Source: Methanoregula sp. PtaU1.Bin051 (lineage in GTDB: Archaea > Halobacteriota > Methanomicrobia > Methanomicrobiales > Methanospirillaceae). From it: a DNA stretch of 64,000 bases. Below the pieces are notes generated by a model. The model searched no databases. It was not told the origin of the DNA and saw only the letters and a program-made list of their open reading frames with translations. Location of the stretch: assembly GCA_002067895.1 (NCBI GenBank), contig MVRE01000006.1, positions 124,001 through 188,000 on the forward strand, given 5' to 3'. Of this stretch, positions 52,549 through 61,617 are shown piece by piece; within the stretch, counting starts at the first letter, position 1; each line of letters opens with the position of its first letter. The position numbers were made by a program, and so were the translations under genes.

Positions 52549-52782
52549 TCAGGGCTGGACGATGACCGTGCCCTTCATCGAGGGGTGGATCGAGCAGTGA
52601 TAGGTGTAGGTGCCTGCGGTACTGAACGTGAACCGGAAGGAAGGGCCGGTCCCAAGGATATCTGAAGCAAATGCGCCGGAGTCCGCAACTATCGTGTGAA
52701 TCGCAGAGTCCTCGTTGGTCCACGTTACCGTCGTTTCCGGCTTAACCGTGATCGTAGCCGGGCTGAATGCGAAATTTTTCAT
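52549..52782 (-). CDS. Cupredoxin (plastocyanin-like) domain without signal peptide
   Basis: 77 residues from ATG 52782. FAFSPATITVKPETTVTWTNEDSAIHTIVAD gives the first copper His; TYTYHCSIHPSMKGTVIV gives Cys, His and Met, a complete type I copper site. Such domains are normally exported, yet here the in-frame upstream sequence (ETATPAAAASPDIVV) is a typical linker following a lost signal peptide, ended by a TAA that is also the stop of the Bax-inhibitor-like gene. It may therefore be truncated, or translation may start within the linker. Confidence 0.7.
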   Translation of the reverse strand: MKNFAFSPATITVKPETTVTWTNEDSAIHTIVADSGAFASDILGTGPSFRFTFSTAGTYTYHCSIHPSMKGTVIVQP

Positions 52783-52827
52783 AACGACAATGTCCGGTGA
52801 AGCCGCAGCGGCCGGTGTTGCCGTTTC

Positions 52828-53574
52828 TTACCGGCCCGGTTTTTTTACGAGCATCCGTATTTTCATAAGGAGCCTGATGATCTCCAGGTACAGCCAGACC
52901 AGCGTAACGAGCAGGGTGAACGCGGCATACCATTCATGACGTTTTGGCAGGCGGTTTTCCACGCTCTGCTCGACATAGTCGAAGTCAAGGATCAGGCTGA
53001 GCGAGGCAACGATGACCACGACGAGCGAGAAGGCGATACCTGTCCAGCCGCCCTCGTTGACGAACCCAAGCGGCATGCCAAAGAGGGAGAGGACGATATG
53101 TGCCAGATAGAATAGTGCGATCGCTCCCGTCGCACCGATCACGACGAGTCTTAATTTTTCGGTAACCCTGATGAGCCGGGCCCTGAAGATGAGCAGGAGC
53201 AGGAAGAAGACGGCAAATGTCAGTGCAACGGCCTGTGCGACGATCCTTGGATACAGGGCGTTCATCCACCCTGAGAATGCTCCGAGAAATATTCGCTCAA
53301 AGATTGCAAAGACGGGCGCGGTGAAAGGCGACCAGGTTATGTTGAAGGAGGTTACGAACCCGATGGCAAATGCCCCGACAACGGACCCGAGGATTACAGG
53401 AACTGCGTCGGCAGGGGGGTACTTCCATGCCAGTACAGCGGACACCATGGCAATGAGAAGGAGAAAGAGTGTCTTGTCAGTTATTCCATGGATGGTCATC
53501 GGTTCATACGTGCCATTACATTCACCGGCGTTAAACAGTTCGTCGCGGATTAACGGGTTGGCGGTTCGGTCCAT
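52828..53574 (-). CDS. Bax inhibitor-1/YccA-family membrane protein
   Basis: 248 residues with about seven membrane helices: ITDKTLFLLLIAMVSAVLAWKYPP, PVILGSVVGAFAIGFVTSF, YLAHIVLSLFGMPLGFV and LVVVIVASLSLILDFDYVE. LDFDYVEQSVENRLPKRHEWYAAFTLLVTLVWLYLEIIRLL is a family-like C-terminal end. Members function in ion leak or stress; the archaeal role is unknown. Its stop is directly in frame with the cupredoxin fragment that follows. Confidence 0.85.
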   Translation of the reverse strand: MDRTANPLIRDELFNAGECNGTYEPMTIHGITDKTLFLLLIAMVSAVLAWKYPPADAVPVILGSVVGAFAIGFVTSFNITWSPFTAPVFAIFERIFLGAFSGWMNALYPRIVAQAVALTFAVFFLLLLIFRARLIRVTEKLRLVVIGATGAIALFYLAHIVLSLFGMPLGFVNEGGWTGIAFSLVVVIVASLSLILDFDYVEQSVENRLPKRHEWYAAFTLLVTLVWLYLEIIRLLMKIRMLVKKPGR

Positions 53575-53710
53575 CGTAAATACTACCGGTTTTGTCCGAT
53601 CATGGCATCAACGTTACCAACCGGGGCCGGGAAAGAATCCGTCACGACCTGCGATTGTGACCTGCACCAATTGATAATCTTCATACGCAAAGACCTGCAA
53701 CAGGAAAACG

Positions 53711-54682
53711 ATGAAGGCTTTTCCCGTTATGCTGGTTCATGTAATCCTTGGGGCAGCCATGGTGCTTGCGGGATGCATATCCACGGAAACAAAAGGAACA
53801 ACCGCCGGCAGGGAAACTGTCCCGGGACAGACCGCCCTGCCCGCCACCACGGGCCCCGGTTATACCGGTGCGGGGGCGACCGATGCCCGTTACATAAACC
53901 TCTCCTGGTTTGTAGACAGAGCCGCCGCGTATGCAAAGGAGCGCGGGAAGGCGGCTGCACTTGCCGAGTTCAATAAAGTAAACGGGTCGTTCATTGAAGG
54001 CGAGCTCTACGTCTTCGCGTACGACATGGACGGAAACACGCTCGCCCTGCCATACCAGCCGGAACTTATCGGCACGAACCGGGCCGGGCTCGCGGATCCC
54101 AACGGGGTTGAATTCATCCAGGCTCTGATCGACGCTGCCCGGGACGGCGGCGGCTCGGTCTATTACATCTATGTGAACCCCGAAGACAACTTCCGGCAGG
54201 AGTTCAAGCTATCCCATGTCATGCCGGTGGACAAGGACTGGTTCGTTGGCTCGGGGATCTACCTGCCCGAAGTGCCGGCCGGGTTCAACGCGACCTCACG
54301 CGGGGAACTTGTTGCGAGGGTGAGGGAGGCACGCGCCTACGCGAAACAGTATGGCGCAGAAAAAGCAATCGCCAGCTTCAATGACAAAAACAGTACGTTT
54401 GCGGACGGGAGCCGGTACATCTTTGCATATGGATATAACGGGACAACGCTCGCGCTCCCGCTCCAGCCGGAGCTTATCGGCACGAACCGGCTGGATTATT
54501 CCGACAGCTACGGGGTGAAAATTTTAACGTGGGAGATTGCCGAGGCAAAGCGCGGTGGTGGGTTCGTTTACGTTGACTACCTCAACCCGGATACTGGAAA
54601 AGCCGAACTGAAACTCTGCTACGTGGAACCGGCGGGCAGCGACTGGTTCGTCGGGTCCGGCATCTACACCGAAGGGCTGTGA
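53711..54682 (+). CDS. Lipoprotein with two Cache-type sensor domains
   Basis: 323 residues. N-terminal lipobox (GAAMVLAGC, Cys at about 21) anchors it; a Thr/Gly linker follows, then two similar single-Cache domains, each with a helix AxAYAKxxGxxxAxxxFN, a G(E/S)xY(V/I)FAYxxxGxTLALPxQPELIGTNR block and a closing DWFVGSGIY. Each binds small ligands in sensor proteins. A histidine kinase gene starts 20 bases after it, so it likely feeds a ligand signal to that kinase. Duplicated domains point to internal duplication. Confidence 0.88.
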   Translation: MKAFPVMLVHVILGAAMVLAGCISTETKGTTAGRETVPGQTALPATTGPGYTGAGATDARYINLSWFVDRAAAYAKERGKAAALAEFNKVNGSFIEGELYVFAYDMDGNTLALPYQPELIGTNRAGLADPNGVEFIQALIDAARDGGGSVYYIYVNPEDNFRQEFKLSHVMPVDKDWFVGSGIYLPEVPAGFNATSRGELVARVREARAYAKQYGAEKAIASFNDKNSTFADGSRYIFAYGYNGTTLALPLQPELIGTNRLDYSDSYGVKILTWEIAEAKRGGGFVYVDYLNPDTGKAELKLCYVEPAGSDWFVGSGIYTEGL

Positions 54683-54701
54683 GCGGCGCCGGGAGGACTC
54701 A

Positions 54702-56540
54702 ATGGATCTGTCGTCAGTCATCCGGACGCGTGATGTTCTCTGGGACGCATTGATCATCGCCACGGCAGCAGCAGTTCTCCTGGTAAATTTATTCGGCCTT
54801 CTCAACGGGATTGCAATCGTCATCCCCCACCTCCTTTACATCCCGGTCGTGATTGCCGCGTACCGGTACCCGCGGTACGGGGGGGTCATCGCCGTCGGTA
54901 TCGGGGCTGCCTACCTGCTGATGATTGTCATTGTCGGGGGAAGCGTGGCGGCCCTCGTTGGGGAGGCATTCGTGCGCGCATGCGTCCTTGTCGTAATCGG
55001 GACGCTCGTCGGCTGGCTCTCCTTCCGGCTCCGTGAGCAGGAGAGCCTGTACCGGGGTCTTTTCGAGCACTCGGAATCGGGCAGCCTCCTCGTTAGGAAC
55101 ACCGGGACCGGGTGGACAATCGAGGCCGCAAACTGGAGGGCGGCAGAACTCCTCCACCGGAAAAACGGGGAGCTGAACGGCGCACCCCTCACTGGAATCT
55201 GGGATAGGGTGAAAGAGGAGGAATTTTTCGGCCGGCTCTCCCGCGATGGGGCGGTCTACGCGGCAGAGACAACGTTTACGCTGCCGGATGAAAAGTCGTT
55301 TACCGTCCTCCTTTCCGCTGCCGCCCTCCCCGGTAAAAGGGCGATCCTCACCTTCGTCGATATCACGGACCGCGTCCGTGCGGAAGAGGCGTTGAAGATC
55401 GCAAACGACAAGTTAAACCTCCTCTCCCGCATCTCGGCAGACCACATCCATTACTCGGTCGACCAGATCCTGGACGTCGCCGATGCAGCAGATGCGCAGT
55501 ATCAGGACGCCGGAATACGGGGGCATATCGACCGTATCAGGACACTCGCGTGGACGATTGCCCGCCGGCTCTTCCTTTCCGAGTCCTACAAGAACCTCGG
55601 CACGTCCCCGCCGGTCTGGATAGGTGTGCAGCGGGCGTTTGCCTCCGCCCGGCCCGTTCCGGATGCCGGTGCGGTATCCGTCAGGATCTGGGCGGAGCGT
55701 CTGGAGGTCTACGCCGACCCGCTGTTCTCCGATGTCCTTGTCCACCTGCTGGAAAATTCCCTGCGCCATGGCGGCACGGTGAAGAATATCGTTGTAACGT
55801 ATCACGAGACAGGAGACGGGCTCGACATCATGCTCACGGACGACGGCACCGGGATCCCAATAGAAAAGAAGGAACGGATCTTCGAGTACGATTCCGGGGG
55901 GCAGGCAGGTCTTGGCCTCTTCATCTGCCGGCAGATCGTCGAGGTGACCGGCATGACGATCCGGGAGACCGGGGCACCGGGGAGGGGGGCGCGTTTTATC
56001 ATCCATGTTCCTCCCGAGCGGTACCGGATCGAAGGGACGGGAGACGACGCCCCGCAATTACCCGTTCCCCCAGCGCCGGGCCGGTATACCGTCCGGCACG
56101 CCACCGGGGTGACGGTGAAGGAGCTCCTCTCTGCGGAATTCCCTCTGGCGGACGCGCTCTGGATCGACTACCACAAGACGACCGGGGACCCCCGCACGGA
56201 CCGGATCTTCGCAGCTTTCCTTGACGGGCAGGCGGTCTCGGTCGCCCGGTGCAGGCGGCATGCGGACGGGCACGAGGTCGACGGGGTCTTCACGCCGGTC
56301 GATCGCCGCGGCCACGGGTACGCCAACGCTGCCGTATGGGGGCTTGTCGAGGCGTGCGGGTGCGATGTCCTCTACATGCACTCTGTCCGGAACCTCGACA
56401 GGTTCTACGGGAACTACGGTTTTGTCCCGATTGACGAGAAGGAGCTCCCGCCCACCATCCGGGAACGGTACGCGTGGGCGCAGGGCGAGATGGAAGGCTC
56501 AAACGTACTGCCGATGAAGAGGGAACCGGAAAAGGGGTAA
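54702..56540 (+). CDS. Membrane histidine kinase fused to a GNAT acetyltransferase domain
   Basis: 612 residues. Order: two to four membrane helices (residues 15-108), PAS (about 115-225, starting SLYRGLFEHSESGSLL), a helical dimerisation region with ISADHIHYSVDQIL at 244-257 in place of the usual archaeal RHDI/NQL phospho-box, ATPase core (N-box LLENSLRHG 349-357, DDGTGIP 380-386, GLGLF 403-407), then about 30 linker residues and a GNAT domain (about 500-585) with RRGHGYA as CoA loop and DRFYGNYGF and ELPPTIRERY at its end. The fusion is unusual. The adjacent two-Cache lipoprotein is a probable input. Confidence 0.88.
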   Translation: MDLSSVIRTRDVLWDALIIATAAAVLLVNLFGLLNGIAIVIPHLLYIPVVIAAYRYPRYGGVIAVGIGAAYLLMIVIVGGSVAALVGEAFVRACVLVVIGTLVGWLSFRLREQESLYRGLFEHSESGSLLVRNTGTGWTIEAANWRAAELLHRKNGELNGAPLTGIWDRVKEEEFFGRLSRDGAVYAAETTFTLPDEKSFTVLLSAAALPGKRAILTFVDITDRVRAEEALKIANDKLNLLSRISADHIHYSVDQILDVADAADAQYQDAGIRGHIDRIRTLAWTIARRLFLSESYKNLGTSPPVWIGVQRAFASARPVPDAGAVSVRIWAERLEVYADPLFSDVLVHLLENSLRHGGTVKNIVVTYHETGDGLDIMLTDDGTGIPIEKKERIFEYDSGGQAGLGLFICRQIVEVTGMTIRETGAPGRGARFIIHVPPERYRIEGTGDDAPQLPVPPAPGRYTVRHATGVTVKELLSAEFPLADALWIDYHKTTGDPRTDRIFAAFLDGQAVSVARCRRHADGHEVDGVFTPVDRRGHGYANAAVWGLVEACGCDVLYMHSVRNLDRFYGNYGFVPIDEKELPPTIRERYAWAQGEMEGSNVLPMKREPEKG

Positions 56541-56690
56541 GAGCCTGTCCCCTGTCTCACCCGCATTGTGCATAAGGGGATCACCGGTACGCGCCCCGCA
56601 GTTCTGATCAGGCCGCGAACCATAAGCGGGAGATTGGTTTTTCCATTATACCAAAAAAATCCGGCCCGCTCAGGTATCTGCGTTCCCTGA

Positions 56691-56981
56691 TCAGATCTCT
56701 TTTGCGATTTTATAGAGCATGGATGCAGGGATGGTCTCCATTGTCTCGGTCCGGACTGTACCGAACTTCGAGACGATCGCGATGAACTTGATAAGCATCT
56801 CCTTATCCGGCATCTCGAAGATCGCGACGAAATCGTACTGGCCCAAGGTGTAATACAGGGAGAGAAGCCTTCCCCCGAGAGATTCGATTATCTCCTTTGC
56901 CTTCTTGTCCCGCTCCTCGATGCTGTCCAGCTTAGCGAACGCGGCGTGCGTCAGGTTCCCGAACATGATATAGACTGGCAT
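56691..56981 (-). CDS. GYD-domain protein
   Basis: 96 residues, ferredoxin-like alpha+beta: YIMFGNLTHAAF, then KKAKEIIESLGGRLLSLYYTLGQYDFVAIFEMPD (the G-x-Y-D segment of the family is here GQYD), and FGTVRTETMETIPA. A small protein family with no known reaction, often in monooxygenase-like form. It is normal length with a clear ATG at 56981. Confidence 0.9.
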   Translation of the reverse strand: MPVYIMFGNLTHAAFAKLDSIEERDKKAKEIIESLGGRLLSLYYTLGQYDFVAIFEMPDKEMLIKFIAIVSKFGTVRTETMETIPASMLYKIAKEI

Positions 56982-57085
56982 GCGGGAATCCTTACCTGCG
57001 GGGTTGTAATATAGTTATCGTTCGCGGCGGATTTTTCCTGGCATAAATCCACCGGCAGATCCGGCCGGGGCACCTCACCCTTGTA

Positions 57086-57526
57086 TTATCCGATATGTAC
57101 GCCGATGCCCTCGAACCACCGGGACTTGAAATTTCCCGAGTAATCGTATTCGTACCCTACTTCCCGGAAAAACGCCTCGAACTGCTCCTGCGCACTAAAG
57201 CTTTCTTTTGCAGTATCATCTGTCCGGTAGAAATGGGCGAGATGGACGAAACTTGCTCCATGCTCCGGGAAATCCTCGCGCTGTACCGAATCGATCATGG
57301 GATACTGCAACAGAATGTCCTCCCACTCCGGGCAGGAGCCCTCGCCTGCGATGATCCGGCAGAGCGGTCCGGCGACCGGCGCATGCGGCCAGGTTTTCCT
57401 GCGGGATGTTTTTGGTTTTGCCCGTTTACCTAAACGCGTTTTTCTTTTCCGGGAATTGCCGGCAGCAGGACGATCAGTTGAAGATCCATCCTTTGGTGTC
57501 ATGGATATACTGGAACTTTTGGGCAT
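57086..57526 (-). CDS. Hypothetical protein, basic N-terminus and acidic C-terminus
   Basis: 146 residues from ATG 57526 (an ATG at 57502 is also possible). Residues 10-55 are Lys/Arg/Ser-rich (GNSRKRKTRLGKRAKPKTSRRKT) and may bind nucleic acid. The C-terminal half is more ordered: EDFPEHGASFVHLAHFYRTDD, then EQFEAFFREVGYEYDYSGNF. I do not recognise it. The upstream in-frame extension has no supporting start. Confidence 0.5.
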   Translation of the reverse strand: MPKSSSISMTPKDGSSTDRPAAGNSRKRKTRLGKRAKPKTSRRKTWPHAPVAGPLCRIIAGEGSCPEWEDILLQYPMIDSVQREDFPEHGASFVHLAHFYRTDDTAKESFSAQEQFEAFFREVGYEYDYSGNFKSRWFEGIGVHIG

Positions 57527-57721
57527 CTCTGTAATTAAATTTACCAACAGGACACCGCTGGGCCGGTTTGTCCGTTCGTACCAACGGGACCTGCCCGCAA
57601 AGACTGGTAATAATACCGGTTTTGAACGGTCATTTGTCACAAGGTTCAGGATAAAACAATGACACCAGTACCGCTCTTTTACAATCTGCACCGTTTACGG
57701 AATACAGCTGGAAAAATCTCG

Positions 57722-57955
57722 TCACTTCTTTGCGCAGAAGTAGCCGATGACGAGGCTGTGCTCGGTGAAGAGCTCGCAGGCCGGGCAGAAGCACCCCATC
57801 GTCTTCACCTTCGATGTGGCCAACGATGTCCCCCGTGCGCAGAAGAGCGTGCCCGGCCCGTACCGTGCGAGAAAGTTGCGCTTGTAGGTCGGGCAGGCCC
57901 CGCAGTATTTGCCGCAGATTTCCGCGTTGACCGGGGTATCCTGTACTCCATCCAT
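57722..57955 (-). CDS. DUF2769-type cysteine-rich protein, copy B
   Basis: 77 residues: ICGKYCGACPTY, GTLFCARGTS, MGCFCPACELF and GYFCAKK. It has the same cysteine layout as the copies at 27346 and 62409 but a distinct loop composition. Possibly metal binding. ATG 57955, normal family length. Confidence 0.87.
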   Translation of the reverse strand: MDGVQDTPVNAEICGKYCGACPTYKRNFLARYGPGTLFCARGTSLATSKVKTMGCFCPACELFTEHSLVIGYFCAKK

Positions 57956-58166
57956 ACCGGTATTCTCAATGAAGGGATAGTGCGATCATGAATAATAGGC
58001 TTTTTACTGGTATACCGGGCCGGTGGGCTTTCAATGGCTGCAGAGTGGCCCGGACAGTCAGCCTGAATGATTACCGCAGACGGGGTGGATGTCAGTTTCT
58101 GCATTACTATCTTATCCGTTCAGGGAGCATAGAAACACCGTAATTACAGGATCAGGGATTTCAGGT

Positions 58167-58835
58167 ATGACCGACTATGTCCTCGTCCACGGCGGCAACA
58201 TGTCCACGGAGACGTGGAACAGGCTTACGGTAGGAAAACCCGTGCACTCGGAGGATGGCCGCATGGGCGGCATGATATGGGACGGGACTGTTGTGGTTCT
58301 GAAAGCAGCGGGCCACCGTGCCTTTGCCCCGACGCTCCATGACGAGCGGACCGGAACGCTAACCGGGCATATCGGGGAGGTCTGCACGCTGATTAAGGAC
58401 AATTACCTGCGGGACATCATCCTTACCGGGCACAGCTACGGAGGGATGGTGATCACCGGTGTCGCTGACAGGATGCCGGACCGGATCCGGCGCATGGTGT
58501 ACCTCGATGCGGCACTCCCGGAACCGGGGCAGTCTCTCTATGACATCCTCAGGCAGGGACTGTCTTTTGCTCCTGGGATGCGGGCGGTCCTTCCGGAACC
58601 GGACCCGCCGTATGTCGAACAACTGCAGTTCGATCCGGCACGGCTGCAGCCCATTTTGAAGACCTACATCCTCTGCACAAAGAGCGAGTTTTCCGCTGTC
58701 ACCCGGATTGCAAAGGAAAAAATCGCCCGCATAAAAAAAGGATGGGATTATTTCGAACTGCCCTCGTCCCATGTGCCGATGGCCGATATGCCGGACGAGT
58801 TTAACAGACTGATGCTCAACGCCGCGAAAAAATGA
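58167..58835 (+). CDS. Alpha/beta hydrolase
   Basis: 222 residues. VLVHGGNMSTETWN is the oxyanion-hole strand; GHSYGGMVITGVADRMPDRIRRMVYLDA has the nucleophile Ser in G-H-S-Y-G; HVPMADMPDEFNRLM provides the catalytic His. An esterase or dehalogenase-like enzyme; the substrate is not clear from sequence. ATG 58167 lies just after a CAGGTATG leader, and a longer upstream start would add a non-homologous tail. Confidence 0.9.
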   Translation: MTDYVLVHGGNMSTETWNRLTVGKPVHSEDGRMGGMIWDGTVVVLKAAGHRAFAPTLHDERTGTLTGHIGEVCTLIKDNYLRDIILTGHSYGGMVITGVADRMPDRIRRMVYLDAALPEPGQSLYDILRQGLSFAPGMRAVLPEPDPPYVEQLQFDPARLQPILKTYILCTKSEFSAVTRIAKEKIARIKKGWDYFELPSSHVPMADMPDEFNRLMLNAAKK

Positions 58836-58894
58836 TAGTTCGCGGGATTGTTCGTCTGCCCCGCCCGTGTTCCTGTCCGCTCTCCTTTGCCCCG

Positions 58895-61519
58895 TCAGCC
58901 CTTGTTGTACTCCGCGAGACAGAAGCGGCATCCGTCGTACCCGTGGCGCAGCGCCTGCTGGAGGTCTGAAATTGCCGCCCGGTTCTTCTTACCGATCTTT
59001 GCAGCATAGTTGCACGTATTCTCATGGATCTCCCGCGTCTTCCGGTTCCCGATATAGGGGAATTGTTTAACGGCATACATCTGGGTGACGCGCCCCATCT
59101 CCCTTCCGTCGATGATCTCGGCGACCGCAATCTGGTAGTTCCCGTCCGGTGCACCTTTCGGGATAGTGACCTGGAGCATGGCTCCGAACTTGTCGGAAGG
59201 CTTGATCTTCAGGTTGCGCAGGAATGCCTGCTTTCCTTCGGTCACCTTAAAATACCGGTAGAGATCGGTTTCCCTGATAATCTTCGCGTTTTTCAGCGAT
59301 GCGTCTTCGCTGACGCGTTTCAGGATCCGCAGCATAACGGCCATGCCGGGCGGAAGCTGGGTGAGATCGATCATCAGGTCGGCATAGAGCCGGGTTCTCG
59401 GCCACCCCTGCATCTTGAATTCCATGTCCTGCACGGAATCCGGCAGTGCATCGGTGACATTGAAGTTCTTCCATGTCGCGTTGTTGCTCTCCCGTATAAA
59501 TGAATAGTAATTATCCAGTGTGTGGATGGCCGATGGATCCGGGGCCGGATCACCGGGGGCGTCGATCAGGCCGATGAAGCAGTAGTGCCCGATCCCGGGA
59601 ATCGATGCAGAATCCCAGGTGATCGGGCCGACAATCCCCACGCCCGGCACGCCGATGACCGGGATTACAGCCGGGTTTTGCGGATCCGTTATCTCGTGCC
59701 ATGAAGCCGGCGTCGGGAGCGCGGACACCTCGGACCAGAACACCCGGGCCGTTCCCCCGCCGGGCTGGGCCCCGCGGTTCGTCACTCTCAGGTAAATATA
59801 GTTGTCCTGGCCGGCTTCGACAGGTTGTCCGAGGGCATTGTTCTGCATCGCCGCAGCGCTGCCAAGGTCCCCGACAGGATCGGCAAGCTGCTGGTTATAG
59901 ACAATGATATCGGGGCTGCAGGAGATCCCCCCGCTGGCCAGTGGTTCCGTCCCGTCATCCTGGAGGTTGTCGCGCAGGTACAGGTCACATCCCGCACCCC
60001 CGCCGCCGACGGTCAGGGTCATCGTCTGGCCCGGGACGCTGATGTTGGTTATCTCGAGGGCGGATGCCGTGCCGTCCCACCAGTTGCTGCCGGGCATCGT
60101 TGCAGCGCCGAAAGCCGTGTCCGAGGGCGCGCCGTACAGGTCGGTTGCATCGCCGGGATTGCCGTTATGCAGGGAGTCGTGCTCGAGGTTGAAGAAGCCG
60201 TCGGCCTGTTCGAGCGCACACTCGTAGTGGCTGGCAGCCGTCATCTGTTCGTTGTCATTGCTGCCGTTCTCATCGACATGCCAGATGGCAAGCCCCGCAT
60301 CGGGCAGGGCGGCGTCCCGGCCGCCCTGGATCCGGTTCTCGATAATGAAGTACTCGGTCGGGCTCTTGCTATAGGTCAGGAAATCGTTGATAGTACCATC
60401 GACTAGGTAGTTCCCGGCAACAAGCGCCGTGACCTTGTCGGCCCACCCGGCCTTGTACTTCAGGTACGCACCTACCTGTGTCGGGTTCCCGGCGACGGGT
60501 CCCCCCGATGCCATAAGGCAATAATCCCCGGCGCCGAAGGACTCGTACCCGTAATCATACAGGTCAGGAAAATCGCAGACCATATGGCCGTTCTCATGGC
60601 AGAACGTCGCTAAGGTGAGCACGTTCCCCATGTCGGTGATCTGGTAGTCCATGGCGATCCTGTTGTTGCCGCAGTTTACCTGCGGTTCAAGGTACCACGA
60701 ATGTGGCCAGAGCCCCTCACTCCAGTTGTTCACGCAGGGCCCGGCATAAAACGCGTTGACCGCATAGATGTGGTTGGTGTTGTCCGCGCTCAGCTGGGCG
60801 AAATTGAAGCCGTTTGCTATCAGATCGTTCAACGCCTCGGTGATGAGTTCCCGGGCACGGGTCCCGTACTGTATTGTCGTGTCGGTATAATACGCTCGCG
60901 GGTGCTGCGCGGTATAATACGCTGTGACGATATTGTTGTACAGGAATTTCCCCCCCGATACATCATTGAAATAGCCATAGACGGAGCCATTGTTCCCGTT
61001 CTGGTTGTATCCCTGCAGGTTGCAGAAGTCATCGACCTCTGCCTGCGTGATTGTACCGGCAACATCGGGGAACTGGATGAGCAGGCAGAGGCCGGTATAA
61101 TTACCTGTCCTCTGCTCGCCTGGAGGGGCTCGCGTCACTCCTCTTTTTTTGGGAGCGGCGAGCTTTTTAGCCCGGGCTTCTTCACGGCGCTCCTGCCACC
61201 GGGTCTTCTTTTTTTCCTGCAGGAACGGAGCAGCACGTGCCTGCCGTTTAGCCTCCTGCTTCGGGATGCGCAGGTGCATGTCCATACTCAGCTTTTTTGG
61301 ATCCGCAACACCGACAACTGCACCGGACGGCTCGAGTCGTTTCCCGTCCTTTGACAGTTTTGCGTACTGGTAAAATCCCGTTTTGGGATCCTTTACAATG
61401 GAGAACCCTTTGAGATCCTCGAATACTGCGTAGTGCTGGTTCCCCCAGCCCCGGACCTTGATCTTTTTACCGTCCGGCTGCGTGAAGGAAAACTCCTTCC
61501 CGGCAAATGGCATCGGCAT
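58895..61519 (-). CDS. M6-type metallopeptidase without signal peptide, Ada-like tail
   Basis: 874 residues. The zinc site HENGH (308-312) sits in a family stretch TFCHENGHMVCDFPDLYDYGY, typical of immune inhibitor A-like M6 peptidases; C-terminal beta domains follow. No signal peptide is visible although the family is normally secreted; residues 90-130 are Arg/Lys/Ala-rich. The end YIGNRKTREIHENTCNY...GYDGCRFCLAEYN resembles the Ada-like Cys metal-binding tail also found on secreted proteins. It starts two bases after a 31-residue peptide gene. Confidence 0.85.
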   Translation of the reverse strand: MPMPFAGKEFSFTQPDGKKIKVRGWGNQHYAVFEDLKGFSIVKDPKTGFYQYAKLSKDGKRLEPSGAVVGVADPKKLSMDMHLRIPKQEAKRQARAAPFLQEKKKTRWQERREEARAKKLAAPKKRGVTRAPPGEQRTGNYTGLCLLIQFPDVAGTITQAEVDDFCNLQGYNQNGNNGSVYGYFNDVSGGKFLYNNIVTAYYTAQHPRAYYTDTTIQYGTRARELITEALNDLIANGFNFAQLSADNTNHIYAVNAFYAGPCVNNWSEGLWPHSWYLEPQVNCGNNRIAMDYQITDMGNVLTLATFCHENGHMVCDFPDLYDYGYESFGAGDYCLMASGGPVAGNPTQVGAYLKYKAGWADKVTALVAGNYLVDGTINDFLTYSKSPTEYFIIENRIQGGRDAALPDAGLAIWHVDENGSNDNEQMTAASHYECALEQADGFFNLEHDSLHNGNPGDATDLYGAPSDTAFGAATMPGSNWWDGTASALEITNISVPGQTMTLTVGGGGAGCDLYLRDNLQDDGTEPLASGGISCSPDIIVYNQQLADPVGDLGSAAAMQNNALGQPVEAGQDNYIYLRVTNRGAQPGGGTARVFWSEVSALPTPASWHEITDPQNPAVIPVIGVPGVGIVGPITWDSASIPGIGHYCFIGLIDAPGDPAPDPSAIHTLDNYYSFIRESNNATWKNFNVTDALPDSVQDMEFKMQGWPRTRLYADLMIDLTQLPPGMAVMLRILKRVSEDASLKNAKIIRETDLYRYFKVTEGKQAFLRNLKIKPSDKFGAMLQVTIPKGAPDGNYQIAVAEIIDGREMGRVTQMYAVKQFPYIGNRKTREIHENTCNYAAKIGKKNRAAISDLQQALRHGYDGCRFCLAEYNKG

Positions 61520-61521
61520 AA

Positions 61522-61617
61522 TTACACGACTCTCCTGCCGGTAAGCCCATGAAGCTGGGGCGGAGTATCGTCTCGTTTTTTCAACGAGACTTTATTGTCC
61601 TTCCAGATATTGTCCAT
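61522..61617 (-). CDS. 31-residue peptide preceding the M6 peptidase
   Basis: A short frame from ATG 61617, with a strong GGAGGAG six bases upstream, encodes a basic peptide with DDTPPQLHGLTGRRVV at its end. It stops TAA two bases before the peptidase ATG, so the two are translationally coupled. It may be a leader peptide, a regulator of translation, or a ribosomally made precursor cut by the peptidase. The last is speculation. The strength of the ribosome site is the main evidence that it is translated. Confidence 0.5.
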   Translation of the reverse strand: MDNIWKDNKVSLKKRDDTPPQLHGLTGRRVV

